Source of the DNA: Lanius collurio
Taxonomy: Eukaryota > Chordata > Aves > Passeriformes > Laniidae
Direction: 5' to 3'
Length of the DNA: 64,000 nt
Assembly (NCBI GenBank): GCA_020086605.1
Contig: JACBWW010000017.1
Coordinates: 19,931,806 to 19,995,805, forward strand
The notes under the pieces are model-generated. The model saw nothing but the letters and a program-made list of their open reading frames with translations. It searched no databases and was not told the origin of the DNA. Of this stretch, positions 60,401-64,000 are shown piece after piece (the first letter of the stretch is position 1; every line of letters starts with the position of its first letter). Both the position numbers and the translations under genes were made by a program.

Positions 60401-63400
60401 TGGTATATAGTAAGGTGCTGGAAAAAGTATGCATGTGCTTATATTTCTGTGTCTGGTTGTGTGTATTTGTTGATTTTCTAGAATACACAGGGTGTTGAGA
60501 AAAACATTTGGAAACATAAAAACTAGAACCAATGTTGCTAATTTTCTGTATTTAATATACAATACTTACTGCATTTGTATTCATTTTACATTTTTAGATA
60601 AAAGAAAAATATAGCTAGAAGGGTGAAGCAGTTTTAAATACAAAACTAATTTTTTGCCTTTTTACTTTTTAATAATTCGGGAACTAAAGAGAACTAGACA
60701 CTGAAAATTTTTATTATATTGATTTTCATACTGAACCCTCAGCACCCAACAATAAATACACAACTTTGCTTTTCTTGCACTGCCAGCAGCAAAACGTTCA
60801 GTTCCAAATGACTGTAATTCTGATATAATACATTATTGATAACTTTCTGTGTGCCTTAATTTAATTCTGCTGTATTGACACATTAGTTTTGCAGTCAACC
60901 ATCTTTACAAACTTGTAAAAGCTAAAGAATATGTTAATACGGGAAGGTGCATGCTCTGGTGAACTTCAATGCAGTCAACGTAAAGTAGCCCCAGCTGAGG
61001 GTGTTCTTAAAGCAGAAAGCCCCATAGGGTGAAATTTGGGACACAGAGCAGGCATGCAGTTAGATCAAAGGGCTTTGTTCAAAAGCTTGCAAAGGGAACT
61101 CTAGAGTTTCCAAAGTGTCTGTGTTACCTCCCAGCCATTCTGTACAGCAGAAACATACATTTTTCCCAATGTGTATATGGTAATCAGCAGCTGTGCAAGA
61201 AGAAGAGTCTGAAAGATTTCCTGTACAGCAATGGTGCACGACTTTTATATACCACAGTTCACATGCTGTAGCCCCTTGATGTCGTATTGATGACTAGAAG
61301 GTAATCCAGTATATTTGAGTAACAATTCAAGAGATGGCTGTTGCATTTTTCTGTACCTTTGCAAGTGATACTGTATTTCACACATAAGTGACTTTAATGC
61401 TGAATGTAAAGAATGTAAAGAACACTGACTAGTAACTATTAAGCACACAGAATAAAAAACAAAATGATGCACCTTTAAAAGAGACAGTAACACATGCACC
61501 TTTTCATATTTGTACCCTGATTAAAAGAACATCATGAATTTCAAGTATGAAATGATACAGTGAAATCATGTCCTGTGAGTAGGTATCAATGGTAGTCTAG
61601 GTAGTACAGTTTGCACTGCAGGTAACTTTCCATCTTGCAAAACAGAATCCTACTGTATATGTAGGTAAAGTGACTTGAAATGCTAAAACCTGACATGCCA
61701 ACTGTTGCACTGGTTTACACTGATACAATGCTGTAGAAGTCAACAGGACTATGGTGATTTTCACCAGCTGAGTATATGCCCTAAGGTGAATGAAGAAACT
61801 TATTCCAAACTGCTTTGCATGCTTTCCTTGAATTATCAAATCCTAGACAACTCCAGAGCAAATGGTATTTTATGACAAAAAAAAAAAAAAAAGGGAAATA
61901 AAGAGAAAAAAATTAAGCCAAACAGCATTAGCAGCTGTTTTAATTTTCTGATTTCTTTTTTTTGTACTGAGAAATTAAGGTACCAAGAGAGATTTTGATT
62001 TGCTAATGGACGTTGGTCTGGTGTAATATCAATTAATAAAGTTACTCTGGATGTGTCTCAGAAGCTATCATCACTGTTCATAGTATTCTGTAAACGTGAA
62101 ACCGCAAGTTTTAATAATGTCTTTTGAGAACATAACTTATCTTTCAGATTCTGAAACCAGTATCTCGTGAGAGTTACAAGCAGGCTTAACTTTGTATGAC
62201 TTCTGTCAACTTCAGTGGGATTTGTAATGTAAGGTAGGCACACATGGAGCAGTAAGAACTGAATCTTATTTCTGATACATTTCTGTACCAGCATCCTGCT
62301 TTTCTCCACATATCCCAATGCCACAAAGAAGTGCAATTCTGACCTTTTGTATAAAAAAGCAGTGAACAGAAATTTTTAGAGAAATAATGTAACTAGAGTT
62401 AAGATTTTTATCACACATTACAATTTATATAGTATTCTTGCTGAATTACTAAGCTTAAGTATCTTTATATAGACCTGAGCTGCCTGACATTGAAATCTGT
62501 AGACTTTCAAGGCCAAATTCTTGGTTTAATTTAACTGTAGTCAGTGGAATTACAACAAGAGTAAATCATGCTAAATGATTTAAAATACTCTGAATCTCCA
62601 ATCCTATTTCATGCAATTGTCCACCCACAAAAAAAACCCCAAACAAACCACCACCTATATTTGCTGCCCTTATGCTTTTGTTTAGGCAGCAATCTTACTT
62701 AAAACCCAGATAGGCAACTTTATCACTGCAGAAAACTTTATTCAGTTTCAAGATGCTGCACAAACTTGGCCCCTGGCTTAAGCATCTGGAATCAACAGAT
62801 ACCAGCTGGGCCTTCTAGCAACAAACTAAAGCCAAAGGCAGCCTATGTAATGTTTTCTAATTTTAGTTTTTCAGACAACATTCCCCCACTATGTGTAAAA
62901 TTAGCTCTACAATAGCATTTCAAAGTAATCTGGTTATTCCTTTACATATTAAAACAAACAAAAATGCTCTAACGCATAAAATATACTAAATCTGAACACA
63001 TATACTACTCTAGTTGCAAAACTCAATGTACAGTATGAAGCTTATTTATGATTTTTTCAGACTAATCTATCTTCCAGCCTCTCTAAGAAGCTAGCTTCAC
63101 TTCAACAACCAAAATATATACTAAATGCAAATAAACAATAAAGCAGCAAGACTCAACACATTTTTTTTGCAACTACCCTTTCACAGGACTAATGTGTTTT
63201 CATAAGAAATGATATACTAAATCATAATAGCAATAATTTAGATTAATGTCAAATAACTTGAAGATAAATGTGTCCACATCTTCAATAAACACAGACCCCA
63301 TTTCCTGGTGTCTTGGTGCTGTTATTAACCATGTGTCCTCACAACTACAGTCAGTTACTAAGGAAAAGCCTTTTTCTGCAAGTACTTTTTGTGATCAACG

Positions 63401-64000
63401 ATACCCAGATGACTAAGCCCTCTCTGCTCTGTGGGACTGCTCAGCTGAGGTACAGTATTCATATCTTTGCAGACTTAGGCCTTCAGACTGAAGAGTATCA
63501 AGCTAGTGAGGAAGTACAAATACACACTGTAACACAGAAAGCAGAAGACAGACATACAGAAGAAAGCACCCTGTGATGCCTTTGGGAGTTATAGTATAAA
63601 CATCACTTCCAAAGTATACAGTTCCAACTTGTAACACAGCATTTTGAGGGTGTAATTTTTCTTTAACTAGAGCATTCAAAGACTTTTAAAGCTGTTCAAA
63701 GCAATGCAGCAAAATATTACATTAACAATAACATTCATAGGAGATTCAAGGGCACATAGACCACTTAAATAAATTGGAATGAAATGGACCACAAATACAT
63801 TAATCTGAATTCTTGTGAGGAATTTACAAGGAAATCAGAGACTGAAAGGAGCAAATGGATTTTCATCTGTGGGCTTGGTTTCAGTGCCAAAATCATACAG
63901 CTTTGTGAATAAAACGGATTCTATTGGAAAAATAAATGGCACCTTTATATTTTCCCTATCTCAAGTATTTTAAAATGTGTTTCTTGCCCTAGCAGAAGCG
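57421..64000. other. Non-coding flank, possibly towards CDK6
   Basis: No exon recognised on either strand. A GC-rich segment at 58,300-58,520 is followed by AT-rich sequence with poly(A) and poly(T) runs, such as 61,877-61,893. In human the next gene on this side is CDK6, same strand as FAM133B, with a 3' UTR of many kilobases, so the right part (about 60.5-64 kb) may be CDK6 3' UTR. I saw no CDK6 coding sequence; this is inference from synteny only. Confidence 0.3.

Overview
This is nuclear DNA from a vertebrate, almost certainly a bird. Genes are split into many small exons with GT-AG (a few GC-AG) introns, promoters are CpG-rich, and the repeats are CR1 LINE fragments plus a solo LTR of an avian ERVL-type retroelement. 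Gene order matches the human 7q21.2 block PEX1 - RBM48 - FAM133B (with CDK6 next), but with an extra gene between RBM48 and FAM133B. There are no bacterial-type operons, CRISPR arrays or tRNA/rRNA genes.

Layout. 1-6,015: AT-rich sequence downstream of PEX1; two or three coding-like minus-strand exons at about 0.56-1.23 kb belong to a gene I cannot name. 6,016-31,432 (-): complete PEX1 coding sequence, 24 coding exons that join in frame to 1,292 codons plus stop (human protein 1,283 aa). 31,433-31,675: short CpG-rich divergent promoter. 31,676-37,542 (+): complete RBM48, 5 exons, 357 aa; intron 1 holds a CR1 and a decayed zinc-finger-like fragment, and intron 3 holds a 1,071-bp solo LTR with a 5-bp target-site duplication. 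37,945-42,546 (-): a six-exon, 206-aa calaxin/EFCAB1-like three-EF-hand gene, tail-to-tail with RBM48. 45,175-54,516 (-): FAM133B exons 2 to last (241 codons plus stop); its first coding exon is not visible and may lie in the 339-bp assembly gap at 56,767-57,105. 57,106-64,000: CR1 fragment, a small GC-rich patch, then AT-rich sequence without recognisable coding exons, by synteny possibly the flank or 3' UTR of CDK6.

Function. PEX1 is an AAA+ ATPase of the peroxisomal PEX5 export machine. RBM48 is an RRM protein linked to minor (U12) intron splicing. The calaxin-like protein is probably a ciliary Ca2+ sensor of outer-arm dynein. FAM133B is a Lys/Ser-rich, probably nuclear protein. They share no obvious pathway; the block is a conserved syntenic neighbourhood.

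Most interesting points: the EF-hand gene that is absent from this place in human; three GC-AG introns in three adjacent genes; the unrecognised exons at the left edge; and the missing first exon of FAM133B. All exon boundaries were read by eye from splice signals, phase and similarity to remembered human proteins; no alignment was run.
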